DNA of 64,000 bases from Alphaproteobacteria bacterium (GCA_021776235.1 JAJFGG010000152.1:62001-126000), one strand, 5' to 3'; counted from the first letter of the stretch, positions 35,666 through 45,549 are shown. Numbers and translations: made by a program. Notes: generated by a model not told the origin, from the sequence alone.

Positions 35666-37273
35666 ATGCATATTCTGTCCATGTTGATGTTGGCGCTGGG
35701 CGCTGCTGCCACGGTGACGCTTGCCCTGCAGGCCAGTGACGGGGTGATGAGTTTTCATGCCGGCCTGATGGCGCTGTTCTTCCTTGCCGGCATCGTTCTC
35801 TTGCACCGGCGCCGAAGCAAATGGACTGGCGATGAAGGTTACGAAGACGGCATTATCCGGGCCGGCGCCATCGCTTCGACTTTCTGGGGCGTGGTGGGTT
35901 TTCTGGTCGGATTGGTAATCGCGCTGCAACTGGCCTTCCCGGTGTTGAATTTCGACCTGCCCTGGACGAATTTCGGCCGGCTGCGGCCGCTGCACACTTC
36001 GGCCGTGATCTTTGCCTTTGGCGGCAACGTCTTACTGATGACATCTTTTCATGTCGTGCAACGGACCTGCCGGGCCCGCCTGGCCGGCGGCTGGGCGCCA
36101 TGGTTCGTATTCTGGGGCTATCAGCTGTTCATCGTCATGGCGGCGACGGGCTATGTACTGGGCGTCACCCAGTCAAAGGAATATGCAGAGCCGGAATGGT
36201 ATGTGGACCTGTGGCTGACCCTGGTCTGGGTCGTCTATCTGCTGGTCTTTCTTGGGACGCTATGGAAGCGGCGGGAGCCGCACATCTATGTCGCCAACTG
36301 GTTCTATCTGGCTTTCATCGTCACCGTGGCGATGCTCCATATTATTAACAATCTTGCCGTTCCGGTCAGTTGGACGGGTACCCAGTCGTATGGTCTTTGG
36401 GCCGGCGTTCAGGACGCTTTGACCCAGTGGTGGTACGGCCATAACGCGGTCGGGTTTTTCCTGACCGCCGGCTTTTTGGGGATCATGTACTATTACGTGC
36501 CCAAACGGGCCGAACGGCCAATCTATTCCTATCGCCTGTCCATTGTGCATTTCTGGTCGTTGATATTTCTCTACATCTGGGCCGGGCCCCATCATCTGCA
36601 CTACACCGCCCTGCCGGAATGGTCGCAGACCCTGGGCATGACCTTCTCCATCATTCTGTGGATGCCGTCCTGGGGCGGCATGGTCAACGGCCTGATGACC
36701 TTATCGGGCGCCTGGGACAAGCTGCGAACCGACCCGGTGCTGCGCATGATGGTGGTGTCCCTCGCGTTTTATGGCATGAGCACTTTTGAAGGGCCGCTGA
36801 TGGCGATCAAGGAAGTCAATGCGTTGAGCCATTACACCGACTGGACCATCGGCCATGTGCATTCGGGCGCCCTGGGCTGGGTCGCCTTTGTTTCCTTTGG
36901 CGCGCTTTATCATATCGTGCCCATCATGTGGGCCCGGCAGCGGTTGTATTCCATGGTTCTGGTCAATGTTCATTTCTGGATCTCCACCATCGGCATCCTG
37001 CTCTACATCACCGCAATGTGGGTCTCGGGTATTCTGCAGGGTCTGATGTGGCGGGCCTATGACCACCTGGGATTCTTGGAATATTCCTTTGTCGAGACGG
37101 TGGCGGCGATGCATCCCTTCTATGTCATCCGTGCTCTGGGCGGGTTGTTGTTCGTGATCGGCTCTTTGGTCATGACCTATAATTTATGGCGCACCATGCG
37201 TGGCGATCTGCGGCTCGAGGCCTCGCCCATACCTTCAGCCGAGCCTGCCCCGGCGATGGGAGCCGCGTCATGA
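35666..37273 (+). CDS. ccoN: cbb3-type cytochrome c oxidase subunit I
   Basis: From ATG 35666 ([12 protein letters not shown]), 7 bases after GGGGA, it is 535 aa. The protein has about 14 transmembrane segments. The heme and CuB His ligands are seen in [32 protein letters not shown] (the His near the active-site Tyr), [14 protein letters not shown] (two adjacent His for CuB) and [14 protein letters not shown] (the two heme ligands). It reduces oxygen to water and pumps protons, with high affinity for oxygen. It opens the ccoNOQP operon; its stop overlaps ccoO (ATGA). Confidence 0.96.
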   Translation: MHILSMLMLALGAAATVTLALQASDGVMSFHAGLMALFFLAGIVLLHRRRSKWTGDEGYEDGIIRAGAIASTFWGVVGFLVGLVIALQLAFPVLNFDLPWTNFGRLRPLHTSAVIFAFGGNVLLMTSFHVVQRTCRARLAGGWAPWFVFWGYQLFIVMAATGYVLGVTQSKEYAEPEWYVDLWLTLVWVVYLLVFLGTLWKRREPHIYVANWFYLAFIVTVAMLHIINNLAVPVSWTGTQSYGLWAGVQDALTQWWYGHNAVGFFLTAGFLGIMYYYVPKRAERPIYSYRLSIVHFWSLIFLYIWAGPHHLHYTALPEWSQTLGMTFSIILWMPSWGGMVNGLMTLSGAWDKLRTDPVLRMMVVSLAFYGMSTFEGPLMAIKEVNALSHYTDWTIGHVHSGALGWVAFVSFGALYHIVPIMWARQRLYSMVLVNVHFWISTIGILLYITAMWVSGILQGLMWRAYDHLGFLEYSFVETVAAMHPFYVIRALGGLLFVIGSLVMTYNLWRTMRGDLRLEASPIPSAEPAPAMGAAS

Positions 37274-37998
37274 TCAAGCATGCGACGATAGAGAAGAATT
37301 CAATCCTGCTGACCGTGCTGGTCCTGGTGGTGGTGTCGATTGGCGGCATCGTGGAATTGGCGCCGTTGTTCTATCTGGAAAGCACCATCGAGAAAGTGGA
37401 GGGGATGCGTCCTTATTCACCGTTGGAGCTGTCCGGGCGCGACATTTATGTCCGCGAAGGCTGTTACAATTGCCACAGTCAAATGATCCGCCCGTTGCGC
37501 GACGAGGCCGAACGTTATGGCCACTACAGCCTGGCGGCGGAGAGCATGTACGACCATCCGTTCCAATGGGGCTCCAAACGCACGGGGCCGGATCTGGCCC
37601 GGGTCGGTGGGCGTTATTCCGATGAATGGCATACCGCTCATATGCGGGATCCCCGCGCTTTGGTGCCGGAATCGGTTATGCCCGGCTATCCCTTCCTGGC
37701 CACGACGCCCCTGGACAGCGCGGATATTGCCGCGCATCTGAAAGCCAACCGCATGGTCGGCGTACCCTATACGGACGAGATGATCGCCAACGCCGCAACG
37801 GATCTGGCGGCCCAGGTTGATCCCGACAGCGACGAGATGGAGGCCCTGCTGGCGCGTTACCCAAAGGCGCAGGTGCGCGATTTCGACGGTAATCCCGAGA
37901 TGATTTCAGAAATGGATGCTCTGATTGCGTACATGCAGATGCTGGGCACGTTGGTCGATTTCGGCAGTTACAAGGCCGAAGGCGAGAACCTGCGCTAG
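37270..37998 (+). CDS. ccoO: cbb3-type cytochrome c oxidase subunit II (mono-heme)
   Basis: ATG 37270 overlaps the ccoN stop by 4 bp, giving 242 aa; the open frame goes back to 37186 but that part is in ccoN. One N-terminal transmembrane anchor ([25 protein letters not shown]) is followed by [12 protein letters not shown], the single c-type heme site, and [11 protein letters not shown], whose Met is the axial ligand. It passes electrons from CcoP to CcoN on the periplasmic side. ccoQ follows 11 bp later. Confidence 0.96.
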   Translation: MIKHATIEKNSILLTVLVLVVVSIGGIVELAPLFYLESTIEKVEGMRPYSPLELSGRDIYVREGCYNCHSQMIRPLRDEAERYGHYSLAAESMYDHPFQWGSKRTGPDLARVGGRYSDEWHTAHMRDPRALVPESVMPGYPFLATTPLDSADIAAHLKANRMVGVPYTDEMIANAATDLAAQVDPDSDEMEALLARYPKAQVRDFDGNPEMISEMDALIAYMQMLGTLVDFGSYKAEGENLR

Positions 37999-38009
37999 GG
38001 AAGGGAAAT

Positions 38010-38162
38010 ATGATGACCTATCAGGACGTTTCCGCATTCGCCCAGACCTATGGCCTGCTCTATCTGTTCCTGCTGTTTGTCGGCATGGTGATTTACGCCC
38101 TGTGGCCGGGTAACCGGAAGCGCTTTGATGCCGCCGCCAAAATTCCATTGCAGGAGGATTAG
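38010..38162 (+). CDS. ccoQ: cbb3 oxidase small subunit CcoQ
   Basis: A 50-aa protein, MMTYQDVSAFAQTYGLLYL..., with one transmembrane helix (GLLYLFLLFVGMVIYALWP) and a charged tail (GNRKRFDAAAKIPLQED). This is the usual CcoQ form, a small anchor that stabilises the oxidase complex. AGGGAAGGGAA lies in front of the start; either of two consecutive ATGs (38010, 38013) may be used. It lies precisely between ccoO and ccoP, and its 3' end carries the AGGAGG that serves ccoP. Confidence 0.9.
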   Translation: MMTYQDVSAFAQTYGLLYLFLLFVGMVIYALWPGNRKRFDAAAKIPLQED

Positions 38163-38166
38163 TCCG

Positions 38167-39030
38167 GTGAGCAAGAAACAGATCGACGAATTCAGCGGGA
38201 CAGAGACCACGGGCCATGATTGGGACGGCATCCGCGAATTGAATTCGCCGATGCCGCGCTGGTGGGTGTGGACCTATTACGCCACGATCCTCTGGGCCGT
38301 GGCCTATTGGATCGCAATGCCTGCCTGGCCCCTGCTGTCGGATTATACCAGAGGTCTGTTGGGGCATTCGCAACGGGCGCAATTGTCAGATCAGATCGCC
38401 GCCGTCAAGGCGGGCCAGGCCGATTTGATCGCCCGCACCGCCAAGGCCGGCCTGACGGAAATCCAGGCCGATCCGGAATTGCTCGAATTCGCCCTGGCCG
38501 GCGGGCGTTCAGCCTTTGCCGTGAATTGCTCCCAGTGCCATGGCACGGGCGCGTCGGGCAGCGACGGTTATCCCAATCTGAACGATGACGATTGGCTTTG
38601 GGGCGGTACGGTGGCGCAGATCGAGGCAACCATCCAGTACGGTATTCGCGCGGATCATGACGATACCCGGATCAGCGAAATGCCGGCCTTTGGCCGGGAT
38701 GAAATCCTGAACCCGCAACAGGTGGATGAAGTCGCCGATTATGTCATGGCGCTGTCTCGGGATGATGACCTGGCCGAAAGCCTGCCCGGAAAGGCGCTGT
38801 TCAGCGAAAATTGTGTGGATTGCCATGGTGCCGGCGGCAAGGGCAACAGCGAACTGGGTGCGCCCAATCTGGCCAATGGTATCTGGCTGTATGAGGGCGG
38901 CAAGCCGGCCGTGGTAGACACCATCACCCATAGCCGTTCGGGCATGATGCCTGCCTGGGTCAGCCGACTGGATCAGGTCGCCATCAAACAGTTGGCGGTC
39001 TATGTCCATTCTCTGGGCGGTGGTGAGTAA
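38167..39030 (+). CDS. ccoP: cbb3-type cytochrome c oxidase subunit III (di-heme)
   Basis: The start is GTG 38167, 9 bases after AGGAGG (inside ccoQ), giving 287 aa. A transmembrane helix (WWVWTYYATILWAVAYWIAMPAWPLL) is followed by two c-type heme sites, NCSQCHGTG and NCVDCHGAG, with axial Met residues in ISEMPAFGRD and GMMPAWVSRL. It takes electrons from soluble or membrane cytochrome c and passes them to CcoO. The GTG start and position 4 bp after ccoQ suggest translational coupling. Confidence 0.95.
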   Translation: MSKKQIDEFSGTETTGHDWDGIRELNSPMPRWWVWTYYATILWAVAYWIAMPAWPLLSDYTRGLLGHSQRAQLSDQIAAVKAGQADLIARTAKAGLTEIQADPELLEFALAGGRSAFAVNCSQCHGTGASGSDGYPNLNDDDWLWGGTVAQIEATIQYGIRADHDDTRISEMPAFGRDEILNPQQVDEVADYVMALSRDDDLAESLPGKALFSENCVDCHGAGGKGNSELGAPNLANGIWLYEGGKPAVVDTITHSRSGMMPAWVSRLDQVAIKQLAVYVHSLGGGE

Positions 39031-39041
39031 CGGGACCGGCC

Positions 39042-40520
39042 GTGCCGACGGCAGAACAAACTTCCGCACCACCCGGCGCCATCGATAGCGTCGAGACGGT
39101 CGATGTAAAGGCCCTTAATACCAGGGTCACCGGCGCCCTCTACAAAAAGCGCGAGAAGATCTTCCCGCGCCGGGTGCGAGGCACTTTCCGCAGTCTGAAA
39201 TGGACTGTCATGGCCGTTACCCTGGCGATCTATTACCTGGTTCCCTGGGTGCGGTGGGAGCGCGGCCCCGGCGCCCCGGATCAGGCTGTATTGATCGATC
39301 TGCCGGCCCGTCGGTTCTATTTTTTCTTTATCGAGATCTGGCCGCAGGAAATCTATTACATAACCGGTATCCTGGTGATCGCCGCCCTGGCTCTGTTTCT
39401 GTTTACCTCGGTCGCCGGCCGGGTCTGGTGCGGCTATACCTGTCCGCAAACCGTCTGGGTCGACCTGTTCCTGATCGTCGAACGTTTCATCGAAGGCGAC
39501 CGTAACGCGCGCATTCGTTTGGAAAACGCCAATTGGACTTTTCTTAAAATCGGCAAACGGCTTGCCAAACATACAATCTGGTTGACCATCGCGGCCCTGA
39601 CGGGTGGTGCCTGGGTATTCTATTTCGCCGATGCGCCGACCCTGCTGGTGGATCTGTTCACCCTGGAGGCGGACGAGTTGGCCTACATCACGGTTGGCGT
39701 ATTGACGGCCACGACGTACGCCTTGGGTGGTTTGGCGCGCGAGCAGGTTTGCACCTACATGTGCCCCTGGCCACGTATCCAGGCTGCCATGATCGACGAG
39801 GAGTCTCTGATCATCTCGTACCAGGGGCAGCGGGGCGAGCCACGGGGCCGAGGCGGCCGCCGGGAAGGTCTGGGCGACTGCGTCGATTGCAACCAATGTG
39901 TCGTGGTCTGCCCCATGGGTATCGATATTCGTGATGGCATGCAGTTGGAATGTATTTCCTGCGCCCTCTGCGTGGATGCCTGCAACGGCGTGATGGACAA
40001 AGTCGGCAAACCCCGTGGCCTGATCGGTTACAACACCCTGGCCAATGTTGATAAGGGCGAAGAGTTGCAACGCAGCCAAATTCGCCTGCTGCGTCCCCGC
40101 ACCATAGTCTATAGCGTTCTGATCGCGGTTGTTGGGGCGATCATGCTGGCTGCCCTGCTGACCCGACCGGCCCTGGAATTGAACGTACAGCGGGACCGCA
40201 ACCCCTTGTTCGTCAAATTGTCGAATGGCGATATCCGTAACGGCTATACCGTCAAAATTCTCAATAAAGTGCACGCGACCCGGCATTTCCGACTGACCCT
40301 GGATGGCTTGCCGGATGCGGCGATCAAGGTGATCGGCCGTGACGACGGGGCACCTCTGTTCACGGTTAAATCGGACCGGCTGGCCAGTTTTCGCGTTCTG
40401 ATTTCGACCGCCCGCAGCAATCTGAAGGGCGATACCACCGATATTCGTCTGCGGATTATGGATCAGGACAGCGGCACCACGGCGGACAACGACACCGTCT
40501 TCAGGGGCCCCGAAGAATGA
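39042..40520 (+). CDS. ccoG: cbb3 oxidase assembly/copper-reducing protein CcoG
   Basis: This 492-aa membrane protein begins with GTG 39042, 11 bp after ccoP. It has several transmembrane helices and two ferredoxin-like Cys clusters, CVDCNQCVVVCPMG and CISCALCVDACN, for two 4Fe-4S centres, plus Cys pairs in the membrane region (WCGYTCPQTVW, VCTYMCPWPRI). It matches RdxA/FixG/CcoG, shown to reduce Cu(II) to Cu(I) for oxidase assembly. The last 120 residues form the Ig-like periplasmic domain typical of the family. Its stop overlaps ccoH. Confidence 0.95.
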   Translation: MPTAEQTSAPPGAIDSVETVDVKALNTRVTGALYKKREKIFPRRVRGTFRSLKWTVMAVTLAIYYLVPWVRWERGPGAPDQAVLIDLPARRFYFFFIEIWPQEIYYITGILVIAALALFLFTSVAGRVWCGYTCPQTVWVDLFLIVERFIEGDRNARIRLENANWTFLKIGKRLAKHTIWLTIAALTGGAWVFYFADAPTLLVDLFTLEADELAYITVGVLTATTYALGGLAREQVCTYMCPWPRIQAAMIDEESLIISYQGQRGEPRGRGGRREGLGDCVDCNQCVVVCPMGIDIRDGMQLECISCALCVDACNGVMDKVGKPRGLIGYNTLANVDKGEELQRSQIRLLRPRTIVYSVLIAVVGAIMLAALLTRPALELNVQRDRNPLFVKLSNGDIRNGYTVKILNKVHATRHFRLTLDGLPDAAIKVIGRDDGAPLFTVKSDRLASFRVLISTARSNLKGDTTDIRLRIMDQDSGTTADNDTVFRGPEE

Positions 40521-41002
40521 CCGGGCGCAAGGTATTGGCCATGTTGCTGGGTTTTTTCGGCCTGATCCTACTGGTCAATGGTGTCTTCATTTTTTTCGCT
40601 CTGAGCAGTTTCAGTGGCCTGACGACCGAGAACGCCTATGTCAAAGGGCTGCATTTTAATCGCGCAGTGGCCCGGGGCAGGGCGCAGCAAGCCGCCGGTT
40701 GGCGGGTTACGGCAACCGCCACGCAAACAATGCCGGGCCGCGAGCTGGTCTTGCAGGTGCGGGTTGAGGATCGCAATGGCCGGCCCTTGGAGGATCTGAA
40801 GCTGTCAGGCCAACTGCGCCGCCCAACCCATCAGGGCGGCGATTTGGCCTTGTCGTTCGAGGCCACCGGCAATGGCGGCTATCGCGCCTTTGCCGCGCCA
40901 AAGACGTCGGGGCAATGGGATTTGCGCTTGGTGGCGCAAGCCAACGACGCGGCCCACGAGAAGATCGATTATCGTTGGGAGAAGCGATTTTGGCTGAAAT
41001 AG
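40517..41002 (+). CDS. ccoH: cbb3 oxidase assembly protein CcoH (FixH)
   Basis: A 161-aa protein with one transmembrane helix (residues about 5-31, VLAMLLGFFGLILLVNGVFIFFALSSFSG) followed by a periplasmic beta-domain (WRVTATATQTMPGRELVLQVRVEDRNGRPL). It fits FixH/CcoH, needed to assemble the oxidase and to link it to CcoI. The ATG overlaps the ccoG stop by 4 bp. ccoI begins at TTG 40990 inside its 3' end, so the two are translationally coupled. Confidence 0.92.
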   Translation: MTGRKVLAMLLGFFGLILLVNGVFIFFALSSFSGLTTENAYVKGLHFNRAVARGRAQQAAGWRVTATATQTMPGRELVLQVRVEDRNGRPLEDLKLSGQLRRPTHQGGDLALSFEATGNGGYRAFAAPKTSGQWDLRLVAQANDAAHEKIDYRWEKRFWLK

Positions 41003-43191
41003 CTCTCAATGAGGATATCCCGACCGACGCGCCAGCGGATGTCGCGGCATATATCCGCACCGATGAGACAGGCATTGCTTCGTTGAATCTGGCGGTGGAA
41101 AATCTTCATTGCGGCGCTTGTGTGCGGCGGATAGAGGCTGCCTTGGCGGCCAGGGATGCGGTCACCTCGGCCCGGGTCAACCTGACGACCCGGCGCCTGG
41201 CCCTGCATTGGCGCGCCGATCAGGCCGGGGCAGGGGAATTGCTTGGCGCCGTAGCAGAGCTGGGCTACCGCCTGGTGCCGTTTGACCCGGAGCTTTTGCG
41301 GGATGGCGCCGCCAACGAAGACCGCACCCTGTTGCGGGCCATGGCGGTGGCGGGATTTGCCGCCGCCAATGTCATGATGTTATCGGTGGCGGTCTGGGGG
41401 GGTGAGGCGTCGGGCGACATGGGACCGGCCCTGCGCGACCTGCTGCATTGGATATCCGCGCTGGTGGCCTTGCCGGCCGTGGCCTACGCGGGCCGGCCCT
41501 TCTTCCGCTCGGCCTGGGGGGCCTTGCGCCACGGCGCGATGAACATGGATCTGCCCATATCAGTTGCGGTCTTATTGGCCGCCGCAATGTCTTTGTTTGA
41601 AACCATCAGCCATGGCCAGCATACCTATTTCGATGCCTCGGTGGGCCTGTTGTTCTTCCTTTTGATTGGCCGTTATCTGGACCGCCGGGCTCGCAGCAAG
41701 GCGCGTTCGGCGGCCGAGCAGTTGCTGCTGCTCTCCGCGGCCGCGGCCAGGGTGGTCGGGACCGACGGCAAGGTCCGCGCCCTGCCGATTGGCGCCGTGA
41801 AAACGGGTATGACCGTACGCGTGGCGCCAGGCGACCGGGTGCCTGTGGATGGCCGCGTCAGTTTCGGTCAGGGTGCGATCGATGCCAGCCTGATAAGCGG
41901 AGAAAGCGAACCGAAATCGATCAAGATCGGCGACTGGGTCCATGCCGGCACGATGAACCTGAGCAGCCCGTTAGAGGTCAATGTGGCGGCGGCCGGCGAT
42001 GACACCCTGCTGGCGGAAATCGTGCGCCTGACGGCGGCGGCGGAAAGTGGCAAGGCGGCCTATGTTCGGCTGGCGGACCGGGCCGCGCGGATTTATGCCC
42101 CGGCGGTGCATCTGCTGGCGCTGGCCGGTTTTCTTGGCTGGTGGGGCCTGGGCGGCCTGGACTGGCAAGCGGCGCTTTTGATTGCGGTGGCGGTGCTGAT
42201 CATCACCTGCCCCTGCGCTTTGGGTCTGGCCGTGCCGGTGGTGCAGGTGGTGGCCTCGGGCCTAGCCATGCGGCGGGGCATTCTGGTCAAGGCTGGCGAT
42301 GGCTTCGAACGTCTGGCGGAGGTGGATACCCTGGTTTTTGACAAGACCGGTACCTTGACCCATGGCCGCCCTGAACTCGTCAACCGGGCCGCGGTTGCGG
42401 CACCGGTGCTGGCCCGGGCCGCCTCTTTGGCGGCGGGCAGCCGGCATCCCCTGTGTCAGGCCCTGGTCCGGGCCGCCGGGCCCGTGGCGTCGCGGCTGGA
42501 AGTGCACGAGCAACCTGGCATGGGTCTGGCGCTGGGCGGCACCCGCCTGGGCAATCGGGTCTGGTGCGAAGTTGCCGCGGCCAGCCCAAAGGATGGCAAC
42601 AGTGAATTATGGTATCGCGAAAGCGGCCAGGAACCAGTCCGTTTTGCCTTTCGGGACCGGCTCAAACCGGATGCGCCGGCCGTTATTGAAAAGTTGCAAA
42701 AGGCCGGCTGGCGGGTTGAGATTGCCTCCGGTGACCGGGCCGAGGTGGTGGAGCCTCTGGCCCGGCAATTGAAGGTTTCCCAATGGCGGGCGGACTGCCG
42801 GCCGGATGAAAAAGTAGCCTACCTGCAAGATCTGGCCCAATCCGGGCGCAAAGTGGCGATGATTGGCGATGGCCTGAATGATGCGCCCGCCCTGGCTGTT
42901 GCCCATGCCTCTCTATCGCCGGCGCGGGCAGCGGACGTGGCCCAGGCGGCGGCGGATTTCGTCTTTCAGGGCGAACGGCTCGTCCCGGTTGCCGTTACGT
43001 TGCTTCTGGCCCGGCGGGTGCGGCGTCTGATCCGGCAAAATTTTTCCCTGGCCCTGGCCTATAACCTCCTGGCCGTGCCGCTGGCCCTGGCCGGCCTTAT
43101 GACGCCGCTGTTTGCCGCCATCGCCATGTCGTCATCCTCTTTGCTGGTTACCCTGAACGCCCTGCGGCTGCATGCTAGGGATGCGCCATGA
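40990..43191 (+). CDS. ccoI: Copper-exporting P-type ATPase CcoI (FixI)
   Basis: I start at TTG 40990, 5 bases after GGAGAAG and overlapping the ccoH stop, giving 733 aa; the open frame goes back to 40915. The heavy-metal domain has NLHCGACVRRIEAAL (Cys-x-x-Cys), the membrane part the CPCALGLAVPV metal site, and the catalytic parts DKTGTLT (phosphorylated Asp) and GDGLNDAPAL. It lacks the Cys-rich N-terminal extension seen in many FixI. It supplies copper to the periplasmic side for the cbb3 CuB centre. The ccoS start overlaps its stop. Confidence 0.95.
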   Translation: MAEIALNEDIPTDAPADVAAYIRTDETGIASLNLAVENLHCGACVRRIEAALAARDAVTSARVNLTTRRLALHWRADQAGAGELLGAVAELGYRLVPFDPELLRDGAANEDRTLLRAMAVAGFAAANVMMLSVAVWGGEASGDMGPALRDLLHWISALVALPAVAYAGRPFFRSAWGALRHGAMNMDLPISVAVLLAAAMSLFETISHGQHTYFDASVGLLFFLLIGRYLDRRARSKARSAAEQLLLLSAAAARVVGTDGKVRALPIGAVKTGMTVRVAPGDRVPVDGRVSFGQGAIDASLISGESEPKSIKIGDWVHAGTMNLSSPLEVNVAAAGDDTLLAEIVRLTAAAESGKAAYVRLADRAARIYAPAVHLLALAGFLGWWGLGGLDWQAALLIAVAVLIITCPCALGLAVPVVQVVASGLAMRRGILVKAGDGFERLAEVDTLVFDKTGTLTHGRPELVNRAAVAAPVLARAASLAAGSRHPLCQALVRAAGPVASRLEVHEQPGMGLALGGTRLGNRVWCEVAAASPKDGNSELWYRESGQEPVRFAFRDRLKPDAPAVIEKLQKAGWRVEIASGDRAEVVEPLARQLKVSQWRADCRPDEKVAYLQDLAQSGRKVAMIGDGLNDAPALAVAHASLSPARAADVAQAAADFVFQGERLVPVAVTLLLARRVRRLIRQNFSLALAYNLLAVPLALAGLMTPLFAAIAMSSSSLLVTLNALRLHARDAP

Positions 43192-43337
43192 CCGCCCTGT
43201 TGATATTGATTCCGGCGGCGCTGTTCTTAGGGCTGTTGGGCCTGGGCGCATTTCTGTGGGCCTTGCGCTCCGGTCAGTTCGAGGATCTGGACGGCGCCGC
43301 CGAGCGCATATTGTATGATGACGACCTGGAATGCTGA
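43188..43337 (+). CDS. ccoS: cbb3 oxidase maturation protein CcoS
   Basis: A 49-aa protein, MTALLILIPAALFLGLLGLG..., with a single transmembrane helix and the conserved acidic motif FEDLDGAAERILYDDD. That motif is the fingerprint of CcoS, required for cofactor insertion into cbb3 oxidase. The ATG overlaps the ccoI stop (ATGA), and the GNAT gene starts inside its last codons at 43331. Confidence 0.92.
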   Translation: MTALLILIPAALFLGLLGLGAFLWALRSGQFEDLDGAAERILYDDDLEC

Positions 43338-43819
43338 TCCGAGAGGATGATCTGCGTGGACCGGAGGTCGCCGGCCTCTTGCTGGCGCATCTTGACCATA
43401 CCAGCAGTCATTCCCCTGCAGAGAGCATGCATGCCCTTGATCTTGCGGCATTGCGGGCGCCCGAGATTACCTTCTGGACAGCCTGGAACGGGGCGGATCT
43501 GTTGGGATGTGGCGCGCTGAAGAACCTTGGCAAGCGTCATGGTGAGATCAAGTCAATGCACACGGCGCAGTCACACCGTGGCAAAGGAGTTGCTTCGGCT
43601 ATTCTCGAGCAGATCCTGGATGAGGCATGGCGGCGAAAATACCAGCGGCTGAGTTTGGAGACCGGCGGGATGGACGTGTTTGCCCCGGCCCGCGCCCTCT
43701 ATGCCGGATTTGGATTTACCCTGTGCGAACCATTTCCGCCTTATCGCGAAGATCCATTCAGCGTTTTTATGACATTGCATATGACCGACCGCGACGGTAC
43801 CGGCAGCAATTCGAACTGA
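43331..43819 (+). CDS. GNAT-family N-acetyltransferase
   Basis: This 162-aa protein starts MLIREDDLRGPEVAGLLLAHLDHTSSHSPAESMHALDLAAL and contains KSMHTAQSHRGKGVASAILEQILDEAWRRKYQRLSLETG, the acetyl-CoA pocket (RGKGVASAIL), and ALYAGFGFTLCEPFPPY. This pattern is typical of the PhnO/YedL-like putative acetyltransferases. Its ATG lies 7 bp inside ccoS, so it is translated from the cbb3 assembly transcript, though no link to the oxidase is known. Confidence 0.88.
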   Translation: MLIREDDLRGPEVAGLLLAHLDHTSSHSPAESMHALDLAALRAPEITFWTAWNGADLLGCGALKNLGKRHGEIKSMHTAQSHRGKGVASAILEQILDEAWRRKYQRLSLETGGMDVFAPARALYAGFGFTLCEPFPPYREDPFSVFMTLHMTDRDGTGSNSN

Positions 43820-43948
43820 GACAGAACCGGCGTACGATTGGCCGTAGCCTGGGTTATAGGCAGGAGTCATCGATCCCTGGCGCATGCGCGACATGCTCTA
43901 AATCGTGAAGCCGTCTATAGTGTGCTCCTGGCAATTTCAGGAGCGGTT

Positions 43949-45508
43949 ATGGACTGGCAGGACGAGAGCGACGAATTGCGCCGCCGGCAGGCGTTGGCGC
44001 AAAACCTTGGCGGCGCGGACAAGATCGAGCGGCAGCACAAAGGCGGCCGTTTGACGGTACGGGAGAGGATCGACCGGATTCTCGATGCCGGCAGTTTCCA
44101 GGAAATTGGCGGCCTGGCAGGCGCTTTCGAATATGACGAGGCTGGCAATATCTCGTCCCATTCGCCAACCAACTGCGTCATGGGCCGGGGCCGGATCGAT
44201 GGCCGGCCGGTGGTCGTTTCCGGCGATGACTTTACCGTGCGCGGCGGCTCGGCGGATGCGACGATCGCGGTAAAGGCCCAGTACCCCGAAAGCATGGCGC
44301 GGGAATTGCGCCTGCCAATCATTCGCCTGATCGAAGGTTCGGGCGGCGGCGGCTCGGTCAAAACCATCGAGACCAAGGGCAGGGCCAATCTGCCCGGCGG
44401 GATGGGCACGTCCTCGGGCTTTCATTTACTGGCCGAGAATATGGCGACGGTGCCGGTCGTGGCCCTGGGCCTGGGATCGGTTGCCGGCCTGGGCGCGGCG
44501 CGCCTGGCGGCCAGCCACTATTCCGTATTGGTCAAGGATATCGGCGCCATGTTCGTCGCCGGGCCACCGGTCGTGAAACATATCGGCGAGGATCTGGATA
44601 AGCAGGAACTGGGCGGCCATGCCATTCAGACGGCCGCCGGTGGCGTCGATCACGCGGCGGAAAGCGAAGCGGACGCCTTCGAATGCGCGCGCCGCTTTCT
44701 CTCCTATCTGCCGTCATCGATCTATGATCTGCCGCCACGCGGAGCGCGACCGGATAACGCGATCCTGCAGGACGAAATGCTGGACAGCATTATTCCCAAG
44801 AACAAGCGCAAGGTCTATCGCATGCGCAAGATCGTCGAGGCGTTGGTCGATCAGGAGTCGTTTTTTGAAATGGGCCGGATGTTTGGCCGTTCGATCATTA
44901 CCGGTCTGGCCCGCCTTGATGGCTGGCCTGTGGCCTTGATGGCCTCGGACCCGCATTTCTATGGCGGTGCCTGGACCGCGGATGCCTGCCAGAAAATTGT
45001 CCGTTTTGTCGACTTGGCCGAGACCTTTCACCTGCCGGTGGTTTATCTGGCGGATTGTCCCGGCTTTCTGGTCGGTGCCGAGGCGGAACGGACGGCGACC
45101 ATCCGCCATGGTGTCCGCGCCATGGCGGCGGTCAACCAATCCACCGTGCCCTGGTGCTCGATTATCGTACGCAATTCCTTCGGGGTGGCCGGCGGCGCCC
45201 ATCGCCCCGTCGGCCGTTATTCCGTGCGCTATGCCTGGTATACGGCGCGCTGGGGCTCGCTGCCCCTGGAGGGCGGGATCGAGGCAGCATATGCAGCCGA
45301 CCTCGAGGCCGCCGACGACCCGCAGGCAAAGCTGGCCGAGATCGAAGAGCGGCTGAACCGGTTGCGCTCGCCATATCGTACTGCGGAGACTTTCTGGATC
45401 GAGGACATTATCGAACCGCACCGGACCCGGCCACTGTTGTGCGATTTTGCCAATCTGGCGGCACCGTTACGGACGCCGGGCCCGTCCAGTTTCGGCATGC
45501 GACCTTAG
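43949..45508 (+). CDS. Acyl-CoA carboxylase, carboxyltransferase (beta) subunit, second paralogue
   Basis: From ATG 43949 (MDWQDESDELRRRQALAQNLGG), with CAGGAG in front, it is 519 aa, the same length as the paralogue at 33712-35271. It has KGGRLTVRERIDRILDAGSF, DDFTVRGGSADATI, LPIIRLIEGSGGGGSVKTIE, and in the C-half FEMGRMFGRSIITGLARLDGWP and FHLPVVYLADCPGFLVGAEAE. Again no biotin carboxylase or biotin carrier gene is nearby. It is more distant from AccB/PccB enzymes than the usual, so the acyl-CoA substrate is open. Confidence 0.92.
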   Translation: MDWQDESDELRRRQALAQNLGGADKIERQHKGGRLTVRERIDRILDAGSFQEIGGLAGAFEYDEAGNISSHSPTNCVMGRGRIDGRPVVVSGDDFTVRGGSADATIAVKAQYPESMARELRLPIIRLIEGSGGGGSVKTIETKGRANLPGGMGTSSGFHLLAENMATVPVVALGLGSVAGLGAARLAASHYSVLVKDIGAMFVAGPPVVKHIGEDLDKQELGGHAIQTAAGGVDHAAESEADAFECARRFLSYLPSSIYDLPPRGARPDNAILQDEMLDSIIPKNKRKVYRMRKIVEALVDQESFFEMGRMFGRSIITGLARLDGWPVALMASDPHFYGGAWTADACQKIVRFVDLAETFHLPVVYLADCPGFLVGAEAERTATIRHGVRAMAAVNQSTVPWCSIIVRNSFGVAGGAHRPVGRYSVRYAWYTARWGSLPLEGGIEAAYAADLEAADDPQAKLAEIEERLNRLRSPYRTAETFWIEDIIEPHRTRPLLCDFANLAAPLRTPGPSSFGMRP

Positions 45509-45549
45509 AGCAACTTGTCTGCGTTCGTTTGATCTCGCGGGAAGTTTTC

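Noticed and set aside
39000-40286. A 428-codon minus-strand open frame
   Set aside because: Antisense to ccoG, which has Cys clusters in the right frame.
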